Positions 1 through 9,069 are shown, numbered from the stretch's first letter. The stretch: DNA of 64,000 bases from Zhihengliuella sp. (GCF_031178195.1 NZ_JAPSJL010000009.1:62001-126000); one strand, 5' to 3'. Translations and numbers: made by a program. The notes: generated by a model not told the origin, from the sequence alone.

Positions 1-18
1 CGCTCGGTGACCGCGTGG

Positions 19-3000
19 CTAGTCGCAGAAGATCTGAATACTCTGGAGCCGACCGTCGATCATCGTCATTCCCCGGCCAGGGGGCGCATCGTCCGGCGGG
101 GTGATGCGCCAGTTCCAGAGATCCCCGTCGCTCGAGGATCGGGGGCCGAGGAGTATGCCGTCCGGGGACTGTCGCGCATGGTGGCCCAACGGGAGGCTGG
201 TGTAGAGCTGTGGGCCGGGGCGGGCTGCCATGACGACGGAGGTCCCAGCATCGAACCACTCTTCGACCTGCCGCCTCGCCGCTGTGTCGAGGCGTGTGGC
301 GTCGTCGATGAGTACGACATCGGGGCGTTGACGCTGCGACGCGGCGGAGCCGCCTGGACCCGCCTCCGCGGGGAAGGCCGAGGTGGGTGCCCCGGGGGGT
401 TCCCACCCCGCGTCGTCCCCGCTAGGGCAGTAGAGAACATCGGCGGACGGTTGTCGCTCGACGATCAGTCTGCACACGGTGGCGAGCAGCGTTGTCTTAC
501 CCGTGCCCGCGGCGCCGATGACGACACCGAGACGCCCCGGGCACCAGGCCCAGGGTGACCCATCGGGGGATCGGAGCCCAACCGGCAGGTCCCCCGCGGG
601 GTCTCCAGACCGACGTGGACGCCCAGAGCAGTTGAGCGGCCCGGCGCCGGACTCAGCGAGCGCTGTGCCTGAGCTGCGACGTGCCGCACGGGCAGGCAGC
701 GGTATTGCGCGGAACTGGGGCAGATACGCCGGTGGAGCTGTCGGATCGTCCTCGGAGGATGACACCGGAGCCCCGGAGCCCTGGAATTCTGGCCGCGGGC
801 GTCGATCGTCCAACGGCGTCACGAGTTGCGCGGCGATGCCCTCCGGCGGGGACTCCGGACCGATATAGACACTTCGGCCGGGGTGGGAGCGGACCGGTAC
901 GGTTCGCGGCCACATCATCGTGGTCTCCCGGCCGAGCCCGCTCGGGCACAGGAGACGATGCTCGGCGAGCGCGAAGAATCGAGCCGAGGTAAGGTCTCGA
1001 TCCCCAGTGATCACAAGACTGATATTGCGCGTCTCCGCAGTGCGGGCGAGCCGCGCGAGCGTCTCGTCCAGTCGGGCGAACTGCTGGGTGGGGAGAGCGG
1101 ACGACCACCCGGCGAGCGACGCGACGACAATCAGAGTCGGCGCTGAGAATCGTGCCTCGTCCAGCACGTCGAGAACTTCAGCCAGCCGTTGCGGGGCCTC
1201 TGATGAGGCCCATCCGGACACACGCGGCAACTCAGCCAGCCCACCGGTCATCGTGCCGGAGCCGTCCAGGACGTAGACGTGGTGTTCTTCGTCGAGACGG
1301 GCGACCTGGTCGACGAGATGTACCAGCGTCGGTCCAGCGCCCGACTGTGGCCCGCCCACCAAGGCCAGACGGCGCATCTCGATAGACCAGATAAGGGGGC
1401 GGTGGCGAAGACGCTCCACGTCGTCGAGCAGGCCGATGGGGACGGCGGACGCACCGCTGTCGCTGGGCGCGCCCGCTGTCGGCAGGTCGGACGGTGGAAG
1501 CCGCAGCGGCAGCTCCGGCGAGAACAGGGCATGTGCGGCACGGATGCAGTCTGGCTGGGCGAGAGCCATCGGAGCCGTGGGGAGGGGCCGCACCCCGCGG
1601 TGCGCTGACCGCTGCCGGCTGGCCCCGATCGTCGCCCCGAGCTCGGTCAGAGACCAGTGGAGGACGCCATCGGTGACGCGGGCTCCCTGGAACGCGATGG
1701 CATCCTCGCCGCTGCGGCGTAGGAATCCACGTCCCGGTACGTCGCCCGTGAGCCGCGCGGGCGAGGTGGTTCCGACGAGGTCCTGGGCGTCGAAGTCGCT
1801 GAGCACGCGCAGACAGACTGTCGTGTTGATATTGGCGCGCATCTCTGCGGTGACGACGCCCTGCGGGCGTTGCGTGGCCAGAACCAGGTGAACGCCGAGC
1901 GACCGGCCGACAGCGGCGATGCGCAGCAGTTCCGGCAGCGCCTCTGGGACCTCGTCGGCCAGGACCCGGAACTCGTCGATGACGACCAGCAATCGGGGAA
2001 GGAACTCCTTCGGCGAGGGCTGATCTGCCGTCACGGACCGTGCCGCGCTGTAGCCGGGCACGCCCAGCCTGCCGAGGACTCGTTCGCGACGTCGCAGTTC
2101 GTGCCGCAGGCTGCGAAGGAAACGGGCCGCGGATTCCTCGTTCAGATCGGTCACCAGCCCGTGGGCCTGCGGCTCGCGTGCGAACTCGCCGAGCGTGGCG
2201 CCACCTTTGAAGTCGACGAGGACCAACGCGAGCTCGTTGGGACCGTAGCGGTGAATGAGGGAAGCAAGCATGGTCCGCAGCAGTTCCGACTTCCCGGAGC
2301 CGGTGGTGCCGGCGACGAGAAGGTGCGGACCGTCCTTCACGAGGTCGATGTCGAGGTCCCCGGCCGTGTCCCGTCCCAGAGCGAACCGGAGTGCGTCGGC
2401 GGTGGATCTGGCCCATCCCGGTTCCGTGGGGAACCAGACGGCCGATCCCGGGAGCGTGACGCCCGCCGGACGGCGCGGCGAAGAACTGGCCAATGCCGCA
2501 GCGAAGCGCCGGACCGTCGACCGGCGGGCCCCATCGAGCTCCACGGGATGGCGTTCGTCGCCGCTCTCCAGCCACGCCCTTGGAGGTCCCTCGTCTTGCC
2601 GCTTCCGAGGTCGGGGCCCTGACCACCGCGGCGAGACCGACGTCGTTTCAGAGGACGACGACGTCACGAGGCGCCAGGCGTCTCCGGAGTGCGCGACGCC
2701 GTCGTACACCACGACCGAAGGTGCCGCTCTGCTGCAGCCTTCGCCCGGGCGTGCGGCTGCCGCGGAAAGACAGCGGACGCGCTCGGCGGCGGCCGAGTGC
2801 TCTGATTCCGGCACCAGCCAGACGGAGGGCCGAGCGCCGGATGCCTCCGGAGTACCGCATCGCACGCCCGGGACGAACTCCAGCTCGACGGGGAGCGGGC
2901 ATCCCGGCGAGATGTAGAGGTCCACCTCGCCCTGCGCCGCCAGCTCCAGCAGGCGCACGACGACGGCATTGCCGACCGCAGGAGGGACCGCACCGCAGGC

Positions 3001-4035
3001 GCCGGGTGCCAGATCGAGGATTCGGGGCCCCTGGGCGGTCGGTAGAGTCGTCGGCCGTCGCCCCTCCTGAAACCGTACGACGGGCACGACGGGACCGGCA
3101 CCCAGGCGCAGGGCGATCGAGGAGGGCCGGCGCTCGCCGTCGGCGTGTCCTCGGGCGGGCACCGGCCCGTCGTGTGGGCGCTGGGAGGCAGCTGTCCTTC
3201 CGGATCTCCGCTCGGCGATCACCCGGAGGACGATGTCGCCCAGAGGCGGGCAGGCGTTCTCCAGTACCTCGGCTTGGCGGACGGCAGTGTCCCGGAGGCG
3301 TGCGACGAGCCTGCGTCGTCGCTGGATCTCGGCGACCGCGGGCACGCCGCCCGTGAGCAGACCGAGCGCGCTGAACGCCAGGAAGTACCAGGATCCCAGG
3401 GCGAGCGCGAGGACGACCGCGATCGCCACCGGAGCGGCAGCCGACGTCAGCATCAGCCAGGGGCGGGACCGGCCCGCGCCCTCGCCGAAATCATCGGCCG
3501 GCAGAGAACACGACGCGGATGAGGAGGGGCCGGGCTCCGGCGGTCCCAGCACACAGAAGTCGGTGGTGCCCATCCGAAAGTCCTCTCCGAGGCGGACGGG
3601 CGATACGACACCGTTTCCGGCGCGGACTGCTATCCCCGAGGTGTCGACCGTGAGCGTCGCCTCGCACCGGGAGATGGCCGGATCCAGGACCAGGAGTTCG
3701 CCGGTGTCCCGGCCGATGCGGTAGACGCCCCGGGCGAGGGGGAGGATGCGGCCGCTGTCGGGACCGGCACGGGTGACCAGCCAAAGGCCGGGCAGGCAGG
3801 CCGCACTCGTGCTCTCTCGCGGGAAGGGAGTCAGCAACAACGGCTCGGAGGCGTCGATCGAGGGGAGATCGTGGAGGGGGACACCTCCAGCGAAGAGCTC
3901 GTAATGCACATCGCGACTGCGGAGCGCCCCGGCGAGCATTCGCCCCGTCGGCGATTGCGCTGCATCGAGGCGGAAGTGCCGAACCGAGCCGGTGCCGTCT
4001 GGAGTGCACCCCGCCACTGTGACATGGGCGTGCAT
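19..4035 (-). CDS. FHA-domain FtsK/EccC-type ATPase, type VII secretion-like
   Basis: A 1338-residue protein built like the EccC/EssC motor of type VII (WXG100) secretion. Visible parts are an FHA-like region at about 97-165, a hydrophobic two-helix segment at about 197-231, and three P-loop domains. Domain 1 has an intact Walker A (GTTGSGKS, 575-582) and Walker B (LLVVIDEF, 682-689). Domain 2 has only a degenerate P-loop (GGPQSGAGPT, 894-903) with no lysine. Domain 3 has GAAGTGKTT (1174-1182) and VVLIDDA (1240-1246). In this family domain 1 powers export and the later domains bind substrate. The ATG is preceded by AAAGGGA. The stop lies only 19 bases from the window edge, so any WXG100 substrates would lie to the left. 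It diverges from the Tad pilus operon. An orphan DNA-translocase-like role is the alternative. Confidence 0.85.
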   Translation of the reverse strand: MHAHVTVAGCTPDGTGSVRHFRLDAAQSPTGRMLAGALRSRDVHYELFAGGVPLHDLPSIDASEPLLLTPFPRESTSAACLPGLWLVTRAGPDSGRILPLARGVYRIGRDTGELLVLDPAISRCEATLTVDTSGIAVRAGNGVVSPVRLGEDFRMGTTDFCVLGPPEPGPSSSASCSLPADDFGEGAGRSRPWLMLTSAAAPVAIAVVLALALGSWYFLAFSALGLLTGGVPAVAEIQRRRRLVARLRDTAVRQAEVLENACPPLGDIVLRVIAERRSGRTAASQRPHDGPVPARGHADGERRPSSIALRLGAGPVVPVVRFQEGRRPTTLPTAQGPRILDLAPGACGAVPPAVGNAVVVRLLELAAQGEVDLYISPGCPLPVELEFVPGVRCGTPEASGARPSVWLVPESEHSAAAERVRCLSAAAARPGEGCSRAAPSVVVYDGVAHSGDAWRLVTSSSSETTSVSPRWSGPRPRKRQDEGPPRAWLESGDERHPVELDGARRSTVRRFAAALASSSPRRPAGVTLPGSAVWFPTEPGWARSTADALRFALGRDTAGDLDIDLVKDGPHLLVAGTTGSGKSELLRTMLASLIHRYGPNELALVLVDFKGGATLGEFAREPQAHGLVTDLNEESAARFLRSLRHELRRRERVLGRLGVPGYSAARSVTADQPSPKEFLPRLLVVIDEFRVLADEVPEALPELLRIAAVGRSLGVHLVLATQRPQGVVTAEMRANINTTVCLRVLSDFDAQDLVGTTSPARLTGDVPGRGFLRRSGEDAIAFQGARVTDGVLHWSLTELGATIGASRQRSAHRGVRPLPTAPMALAQPDCIRAAHALFSPELPLRLPPSDLPTAGAPSDSGASAVPIGLLDDVERLRHRPLIWSIEMRRLALVGGPQSGAGPTLVHLVDQVARLDEEHHVYVLDGSGTMTGGLAELPRVSGWASSEAPQRLAEVLDVLDEARFSAPTLIVVASLAGWSSALPTQQFARLDETLARLARTAETRNISLVITGDRDLTSARFFALAEHRLLCPSGLGRETTMMWPRTVPVRSHPGRSVYIGPESPPEGIAAQLVTPLDDRRPRPEFQGSGAPVSSSEDDPTAPPAYLPQFRAIPLPARAARRSSGTALAESGAGPLNCSGRPRRSGDPAGDLPVGLRSPDGSPWAWCPGRLGVVIGAAGTGKTTLLATVCRLIVERQPSADVLYCPSGDDAGWEPPGAPTSAFPAEAGPGGSAASQRQRPDVVLIDDATRLDTAARRQVEEWFDAGTSVVMAARPGPQLYTSLPLGHHARQSPDGILLGPRSSSDGDLWNWRITPPDDAPPGRGMTMIDGRLQSIQIFCD

Positions 4036-4094
4036 CGGGTTTCCCTTTCATTTCGAGGGCCTCAGGGCGGTCTCAATCTAAGGCGGAGGCGAGG

Positions 4095-4145
4095 TTGTTC
4101 ACGGGCGCAGGGGGCCCGTTGTGGATCGGGAAACACTTATCCACA
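4095..4145. promoter_or_regulatory. Cluster of three DnaA-box-like 9-mers
   Basis: In the 212-bp gap between the divergent EccC-like and cpaF genes lie TTATCCACA (4137-4145, a perfect match to TTATNCACA), TTGTTCACG (4095-4103, two differences from TTGTCCACA) and, inverted, TGTGGATCG (4120-4128, rest of site degenerate). Spacing is 16 and 8 nt. None of dnaA, dnaN, rpmH or gyrB is nearby, so this is not the main origin. It could be a DnaA-responsive control site or chance. Confidence 0.35.
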
Positions 4146-4159
4146 TCAGGAAACGGCGG

Positions 4160-4189
4160 TTGGTCGTCCTCCGGCCCGCTGGCTAAGGT
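4160..4189 (+). promoter_or_regulatory. Putative promoter of the tad operon
   Basis: TTGGTC (4160-4165) and TAAGGT (4184-4189) are separated by 18 nt and lie about 58 nt ahead of the cpaF GTG. The match to the housekeeping -35/-10 is moderate. No other promoter-like pair was seen closer to the start. Confidence 0.35.
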
Positions 4190-4247
4190 CGGATAGTCAA
4201 CGGATGAGACCTACCCCACCCGGGCCAGCAGAAGGGCTACACGACAC

Positions 4248-5474
4248 GTGAACGGCGTCAAGATCGTGGAGGAAGAAGTACGTGAGGTCATCCGTGCTCG
4301 CGGCCTCGACCCGGCCCGGGAGAGCAACGAAGTGCGGAGGATCGTTCGCGAAGCAGTTCGCGACTATGACCAGCGGTCTATTCGTGGCGGTCTGCCACGG
4401 TTGACCACTCTGGACGAAGCGTTCCGCGTTGTCTTCGATGCCGTTGCCGGCTTCGGGCCGCTCCAACCCCTGCTGGACGATCCGGAGGTCGAGGAGATCT
4501 GGATCAACGGGCCGACGCAGGTCTTCTGCGCCCGACACGGTGTCAGCGAGTTGACGTCGATCCGGCTGGAAGCGGAGGAGATCCAGACGCTGGTCGAGCG
4601 GATGCTGAAGCCGTCAGGACGCCGGTTGGACCTCTCCTCACCGTTCGTCGATGCACAGCTTCCGGACGGGTCCCGGCTCCACGTGGTCATACCCGACATC
4701 ACTCGCGAGCACTGGTCCGTCAATATCCGCAAATTCATCGCCCGGGCACAACGGCTCGAGCAGCTCGTCGACCTCGGGTCTCTCACCGCTCAGTCGGCTC
4801 GGTACCTGCAGGCCGCCGTCTCCAGTGGCATGAACGTGCTGGTCTCAGGAGCCACCCAGGCGGGCAAGACAACTATGCTCAACTGCCTCGCCTCCGCCAT
4901 CGGGAGTCGTGAGCGCGTCATCACCATCGAGGAGATCTTCGAACTGCAGGTCAAGCGTCGTGATGTGGTCTCGATGCAGTGCCGTCAGGCCAACCTCGAA
5001 GGCGGCGGAGAGATCTCGATGCGGCGTCTGGTCAAAGAAGCGCTGCGTATGCGCCCAGATCGGATCATCGTCGGCGAAGTGCGTGAAGCCGAGTCCCTCG
5101 ACATGCTGATCGCCATGAACGCCGGCATCCCGGCCATGGCCTCGTTGCACGCCAACAGCGCCCGGGATGCCATCACCAAGATCTGCACCCTCCCGTTGCT
5201 CGCCGGCGAGAACATCTCGGCGCAGTTCGTGGTGCCCACCGTCGCGTCCAGCATCGATCTGGTCGTCCACTGCGAGAGGACCGTCTCCGGTCACCGGCAG
5301 ATAGCCGAAATCGTCAAGCTCGGACGGCGGGTGGAGAACGGCATCATCGAGACGTCGCAGGTCTTCGACCGGCGAGACGGCGCGCTTGTCGTGAACGAGA
5401 CTGCTGACCTCGAACACGACAAGTTCGACCGGCACGGTGTCCGGACGGCCGATCTCCTGACGGCAGTTCCATGA
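4248..5474 (+). CDS. cpaF: CpaF/TadA-type pilus assembly secretion ATPase
   Basis: A 408-residue GspE/VirB11-family hexameric ATPase, expected at the cytoplasmic face of the membrane, powering Flp pilus assembly. Residues 60-195 carry the N-terminal secretion-ATPase domain. Walker A is GATQAGKTT (201-209), the Asp-box equivalent is ITIEEIFEL (225-233), Walker B is RIIVGEVRE (272-280) and the His box is ASLHANSA (298-305). All catalytic elements are present and the length is typical of CpaF. The start is GTG with GAAGG about 12 nt upstream. The stop overlaps the next gene by 4 nt (ATGA), so it heads a translationally coupled operon with tadB and tadC. Confidence 0.93.
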   Translation: MNGVKIVEEEVREVIRARGLDPARESNEVRRIVREAVRDYDQRSIRGGLPRLTTLDEAFRVVFDAVAGFGPLQPLLDDPEVEEIWINGPTQVFCARHGVSELTSIRLEAEEIQTLVERMLKPSGRRLDLSSPFVDAQLPDGSRLHVVIPDITREHWSVNIRKFIARAQRLEQLVDLGSLTAQSARYLQAAVSSGMNVLVSGATQAGKTTMLNCLASAIGSRERVITIEEIFELQVKRRDVVSMQCRQANLEGGGEISMRRLVKEALRMRPDRIIVGEVREAESLDMLIAMNAGIPAMASLHANSARDAITKICTLPLLAGENISAQFVVPTVASSIDLVVHCERTVSGHRQIAEIVKLGRRVENGIIETSQVFDRRDGALVVNETADLEHDKFDRHGVRTADLLTAVP

Positions 5475-6325
5475 GCCTGCTGCTGGGAGCCCTCTTGGGG
5501 CTGGGACTGCTGCTGGTCTGGCAGTCGTTCTGGACGCGTCCGGAGAAACCGCGCCGCAACCGACGAGCGAGTCGGTTCGAGCGGTTGATCCTCCGGTCGG
5601 GAGTCCGCGGTCTCACCGTGAACGGCTATTACGCCGCGTCGGCCGTTTGCGCCGTCCTAGTCGCTCTGGTGGTCCTGATCCTGACCACCTCGCCGGTTAT
5701 CGCCACAGTCTTCGCGCTTTTCGGATCCCTGGTTCCGACGGCGGTTCTGCGGTGGCGGGCGAATAAACGGACCAATGACCTCCGGGAACTCTGGCCGGAT
5801 GTCGTCGATCACCTGCGGTCAGCCATCCGCGCGGGGCTTCCGCTACCCGACGCTCTCTCCCAGCTCTCCACCCAGGGGCCGGCCGAGCTCCGCGAACACT
5901 TCCGCGAGTTCGCCCTGGACTACCGAGCGACGGGTCGATTCGATGACTCCATCCAACGGCTCCGCCACCGGCTGGCCGACCCGGTGGCGGACAAAATCGT
6001 GGAGGCCCTGCGCATCACCCGCGAGGTCGGCGGCTCCGACCTGGGGATCATGCTCCAGACACTGAGCACCTTCCTCCGGGAGAGCGCCCGCACCCGAGGC
6101 GAGCTGGAGGCGCGGCAGTCCTGGACCGTCAACGCCGCGAGGCTGGCGGTCGCCGCGCCATGGATCATTCTCCTCCTGCTGGCGATGCAGCCGCAGGCGG
6201 TCGCGGCCTACTCCACCCTCGCCGGCGCCTTGGTGCTCGTCGGCGGACTCGCGGTGTCGGCCGTGTGCTACTGGGCGATGCTCCGCATTGGCACGCTGCC
6301 CCAGGAAGAGCGGGTGATCAAATGA
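5471..6325 (+). CDS. tadB: TadB-like inner-membrane pilus platform protein
   Basis: A 284-residue type II secretion system F-family protein. Membrane segments are at about 3-20, 54-93 (two helices), 223-241 and 247-270. The cytoplasmic F domain between them contains the usual R-A-G-L-P-L-P-D-A-L stretch (119-129) and the basic/acidic amphipathic region to residue 215. In Tad systems TadB and TadC form the platform on which the CpaF motor acts. The start overlaps the cpaF stop (ATGA), and its own stop overlaps tadC in the same way. Confidence 0.9.
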   Translation: MSLLLGALLGLGLLLVWQSFWTRPEKPRRNRRASRFERLILRSGVRGLTVNGYYAASAVCAVLVALVVLILTTSPVIATVFALFGSLVPTAVLRWRANKRTNDLRELWPDVVDHLRSAIRAGLPLPDALSQLSTQGPAELREHFREFALDYRATGRFDDSIQRLRHRLADPVADKIVEALRITREVGGSDLGIMLQTLSTFLRESARTRGELEARQSWTVNAARLAVAAPWIILLLLAMQPQAVAAYSTLAGALVLVGGLAVSAVCYWAMLRIGTLPQEERVIK

Positions 6326-7260
6326 GCGCTATGACCGCCTGGGCGGTCGCGGTGGGTCTTGCCTTCGGCTCCGGAGCCTGGCTCGTCGTGATCCGCAGTC
6401 CTGCTATGCGAGCGACGCGTTTCGCGGACCGCGTAGCACCCCAGCTCCGCACCGGACGTCCGGAAGCCCGTCTGCTCGAAGACGCGGGGGAGCCCTCTGC
6501 CTTCGGTCCGCTGGCTACGATCTTCGCGCCACTCCTGCGCGATCTTCTGGTCTGGGTGAACCGGGTCAATCCGGTCGGACGGAATCTGGAGGACCGCCTC
6601 GGACAGGCCGGACTGCGGATGACGCCCACAGACTTCAGGGCATCCCAACTCGTCTGGGCAGCCGGCGGATTTGCGGCCACTGTCGTTTGGTCCGTCCTGG
6701 CGGCGGGGCTCGGTACCGTCAACTGGTTCGTTGCCGGTGTCCTGATCCTGGTCGGGACGGTGGGCGGCTACGTTCTGCGCGAATGGTTCCTCGGAGAACA
6801 GGTGCAACGCCGCCGTCGACGCATCCTGAGCCAGTTCCCTGCGATCGCCGAGTTGTTCGCGCTCGCGGTCGCAGCGGGCGAGAGCACCACGGGAGCGATC
6901 GAACGGATCGCGCGCACGGCGGAGGGCGACCTTGCGGACGAGTTCAAGCTGACGCTCTCGGGTCTGCGCTCAGGACAGACGCTCTCCTTCGCCCTGCGAG
7001 CCATGTCGCGTCGCGTCGATCTCGCCGCGATGGGCCGGTTCGTCGATGCGCTGACCGTGGCCATCGAACGCGGCACGCCGATCGCGGATGTAGTGCGCGC
7101 CCAGGCGCAGGACGTCCGCGACGCCGCCAAACGCGAGCTCATGGAGACGGCGGGCAAGAAGGAGATCGGCATGCTGGTGCCCGTCGTCTTCGGAGTGCTC
7201 CCGTTGACGGTCGCGTTCGCCGTTTTCCCCGGCCTGTCCTTGATCGACCTCAGCCTATGA
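6322..7260 (+). CDS. tadC: TadC-like inner-membrane pilus platform protein
   Basis: A 312-residue second F-family platform protein. The start is the ATG at 6322 in the ATGA overlap with tadB; in-frame codons further upstream would run into tadB and are rejected. Hydrophobic segments are at about 5-24, 108-127, 133-151 and 283-304. The T2SSF domain at about 160-285 includes A-A-G-E-S-T-T-G-A (184-192). It is the expected partner of TadB. A gap of 85 nt follows before the pilin gene, which fits separate control of the abundant pilin. Confidence 0.9.
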   Translation: MSAMTAWAVAVGLAFGSGAWLVVIRSPAMRATRFADRVAPQLRTGRPEARLLEDAGEPSAFGPLATIFAPLLRDLLVWVNRVNPVGRNLEDRLGQAGLRMTPTDFRASQLVWAAGGFAATVVWSVLAAGLGTVNWFVAGVLILVGTVGGYVLREWFLGEQVQRRRRRILSQFPAIAELFALAVAAGESTTGAIERIARTAEGDLADEFKLTLSGLRSGQTLSFALRAMSRRVDLAAMGRFVDALTVAIERGTPIADVVRAQAQDVRDAAKRELMETAGKKEIGMLVPVVFGVLPLTVAFAVFPGLSLIDLSL

Positions 7261-7345
7261 CGCGTGTAGGCACCCCGCCCGGCCCGCCCTGAACCTGTCT
7301 TGACCGCTAATTTCACTTGCCCCGCTCATCAAGAGGAGACAACAC

Positions 7346-7582
7346 ATGAGGAAGAACCCCGGAAAAAGCATGGAAATCGGCCACCGCTTGCTGCTGGCGA
7401 CAATGAGCGCAGTCCTCATGCTGGCTGAGCGTGCACGCCGCGACGAGCGTGGCGACGTGCCGGGCTGGGTGATGATCACGTTGATGTCCGCCGTCCTTGT
7501 CGCCGCGCTGCTCGCCATCGCCGGGCCGCGTCTGAGCGCTCTGTTCCAGCAGGCCATCGACCGCGTCTCCGGCCTGGGCTGA
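7346..7582 (+). CDS. Small Flp-like pilin, atypical
   Basis: A 78-residue protein with a short basic N terminus, a cluster RRDERGDVPGW at about 32-42, and a single hydrophobic helix at 43-62. Size, position right after tadC and one long helix near a G-D/W boundary fit the major Flp pilin. However, the usual E-G-A-T-A-V-E-Y type motif is replaced by RGDVPGW, and no G/(E5,Y6) processing site is obvious. A strong ribosome site, AAGAGGAG (7331-7338), lies 7 nt ahead of the ATG, fitting high expression. Pilin identity is inferred from context rather than homology. Confidence 0.65.
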   Translation: MRKNPGKSMEIGHRLLLATMSAVLMLAERARRDERGDVPGWVMITLMSAVLVAALLAIAGPRLSALFQQAIDRVSGLG

Positions 7583-7644
7583 CTGGTGACCGGGCACGGG
7601 GCGATGCGCCGTCGCCGCCCAACCACCCGTTGCGAGGAACGACG

Positions 7645-8055
7645 ATGGACAGGATCCGGAAGTGGCAGGTGCCCACGTCGGGCAGCGAATCCGAGCGAGG
7701 CACGGCCGTCGCGGAGTTCGTCATGGTGGTCGCGCTGCTGACGGCCGTCTTCCTCTCTGTCCTCCAGCTGACACTGTTGCTCCATGTGCGGAATACGATC
7801 ATGGACGCTGCTGCTGCTGGGGCGCGCTACGGCACACTGGCAGATCGGAGTCCCTCTGATGGAGTCGCCAGGACGCGAGAAATCGTCAGCGATTCGCTGT
7901 CGCCGGTTTTCGCCGAGCACGTGACGGCGCGGAGCATCAGTCGCGGAGACCTGCAAGGACTGGAGATCACGGTGGAGACCCACGTGCCACTCGTCGGATT
8001 TCTGCCGGTCGCGGGCCGCATGAGCGTCGAGGCGGAGGCGCTGCGCTATGACTGA
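7645..8055 (+). CDS. TadE-like pseudopilin 1
   Basis: A 136-residue protein with an ERGTAVAEFVMVVAL motif at about 17-31, the TadE/TadG signature (G-x-A-x-x-E-F) followed by one membrane helix, then a small soluble domain. The ATG at 7645 is chosen because GAGGAA (7634-7639) sits 5 nt upstream; an in-frame TTG at 7630 has no such site. The stop overlaps the next gene by 8 nt. TadE-family proteins are processed like prepilins and act as minor pilins in Tad systems. Confidence 0.82.
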   Translation: MDRIRKWQVPTSGSESERGTAVAEFVMVVALLTAVFLSVLQLTLLLHVRNTIMDAAAAGARYGTLADRSPSDGVARTREIVSDSLSPVFAEHVTARSISRGDLQGLEITVETHVPLVGFLPVAGRMSVEAEALRYD

Positions 8056-8536
8056 ACTCTCCCTGTCCCAGGAGCCCCGTACCGCGCCCCCAGGGACTCG
8101 GATGGCGCCGCGCTCAAGAGGCGGAGTCGTCTGGAGCGACGAGGCTGGATCCGCCATCGTCGAGTTCACGATGCTGGGGGTGCTGCTGCTGGTACCGCTC
8201 GTCTACGTCGTCCTGGCAGCCGGTCAGTTGCAGGCGGCCAGTTACGCCGCAGTCGCGGCCGCGGACCACGGAGCCCAGGTCTTCGCGATGGCGCCCGGTG
8301 AATCCGCGGGAGCAGCGAGAGCGAACGACGCCGTCCAACGGGCCGTGGCGAACATGGACCTTGGAACGGACGGAGCCGAGATGACGTACCGATGCCATGA
8401 CGGGTGCATGAGTCGCGACGGATCGGTGACGGTCACCGTGCGCGTTCCAGTCCCGCTCCCGCTGCTTCCGCCGGGGGTCCAGACCTCCGTCGGGTCGGTC
8501 AGTGCGGAGTCGACGCGCGTGTTCGGGACGCTGTGA
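8048..8536 (+). CDS. TadE-like pseudopilin 2
   Basis: A 162-residue protein with an N-terminal tail of about 30 residues, then DEAGSAIVEFTMLGVLLLVPL, again the G-x-A-I-V-E-F signature leading into one membrane helix (about 36-60). The distal part includes a close cysteine pair (RCHDGC, about 117-122) that could form a disulfide outside the membrane. It overlaps the previous gene by 8 nt and the next by 1 nt (TGATG). A minor pilin role is inferred from the motif and operon. Confidence 0.78.
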   Translation: MTELSLSQEPRTAPPGTRMAPRSRGGVVWSDEAGSAIVEFTMLGVLLLVPLVYVVLAAGQLQAASYAAVAAADHGAQVFAMAPGESAGAARANDAVQRAVANMDLGTDGAEMTYRCHDGCMSRDGSVTVTVRVPVPLPLLPPGVQTSVGSVSAESTRVFGTL

Positions 8537-9015
8537 TGGGTTGTCACCACCCGCGGGCAGGCCGCCCCGCGTCCGACGCCCGCCGACGGCGCCGATGCGA
8601 GGGCGAGGACGGGCAGACGACCGTGCTGATCATCGGATACGTCATGATTGCGCTGCTGGCTCTCGCCGCGATGCTCGCTGCGACGTCGGTCAATCTGGAG
8701 GCCCGGAGGCTGCAGTCGGTCGCGGACAGTACAGCCGACGCCGCAGCCAACGGAGCGACGACGACATCGAACGGGATCAGCGTCGGTCTCACCGACGGGA
8801 CCGTCAGGGCGCGCTCAAGCGCCTTCCTCGCCACCATCAACGCCGAGGGGCGCTTCACGGGGCTTCGGCTGGATTCGGCGCGGGCCTCGGCCGACGGGAC
8901 GACGGCGTTCGTCCGTCTCACCGCGACAGTCCGACCGCCGATCGTCGGCTGGATCACGCCCTGGCAGATACCGATTCACGTCTCTGGCGACGCACGGACC
9001 GCGATGCGGCAGTAG
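8536..9015 (+). CDS. TadG-like membrane-anchored pilus protein
   Basis: A 159-residue protein starting at the ATG in the TGATG overlap with the preceding stop. A basic N terminus leads into EDGQTTVLIIGYVMIALLAL (helix about 34-57), the layout of Flp/TadG-type N termini, then a soluble domain rich in Ala/Thr. It is the last gene of the pilus operon; the convergent TetR gene ends 55 nt beyond. A longer reading frame upstream to 8404 overlaps the previous gene and is not preferred. Confidence 0.72.
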   Translation: MGCHHPRAGRPASDARRRRRCEGEDGQTTVLIIGYVMIALLALAAMLAATSVNLEARRLQSVADSTADAAANGATTTSNGISVGLTDGTVRARSSAFLATINAEGRFTGLRLDSARASADGTTAFVRLTATVRPPIVGWITPWQIPIHVSGDARTAMRQ

Positions 9016-9069
9016 GCTCGCTCCCACGGGGTGCTCGTCGGCGACCGGAGGAGAAGCAGGACCCGTCCG

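Noticed and set aside
4095-4145. A replication origin
   Set aside because: Only one perfect box, no AT-rich unwinding region, and no dnaA, dnaN, recF, rpmH or parAB nearby.
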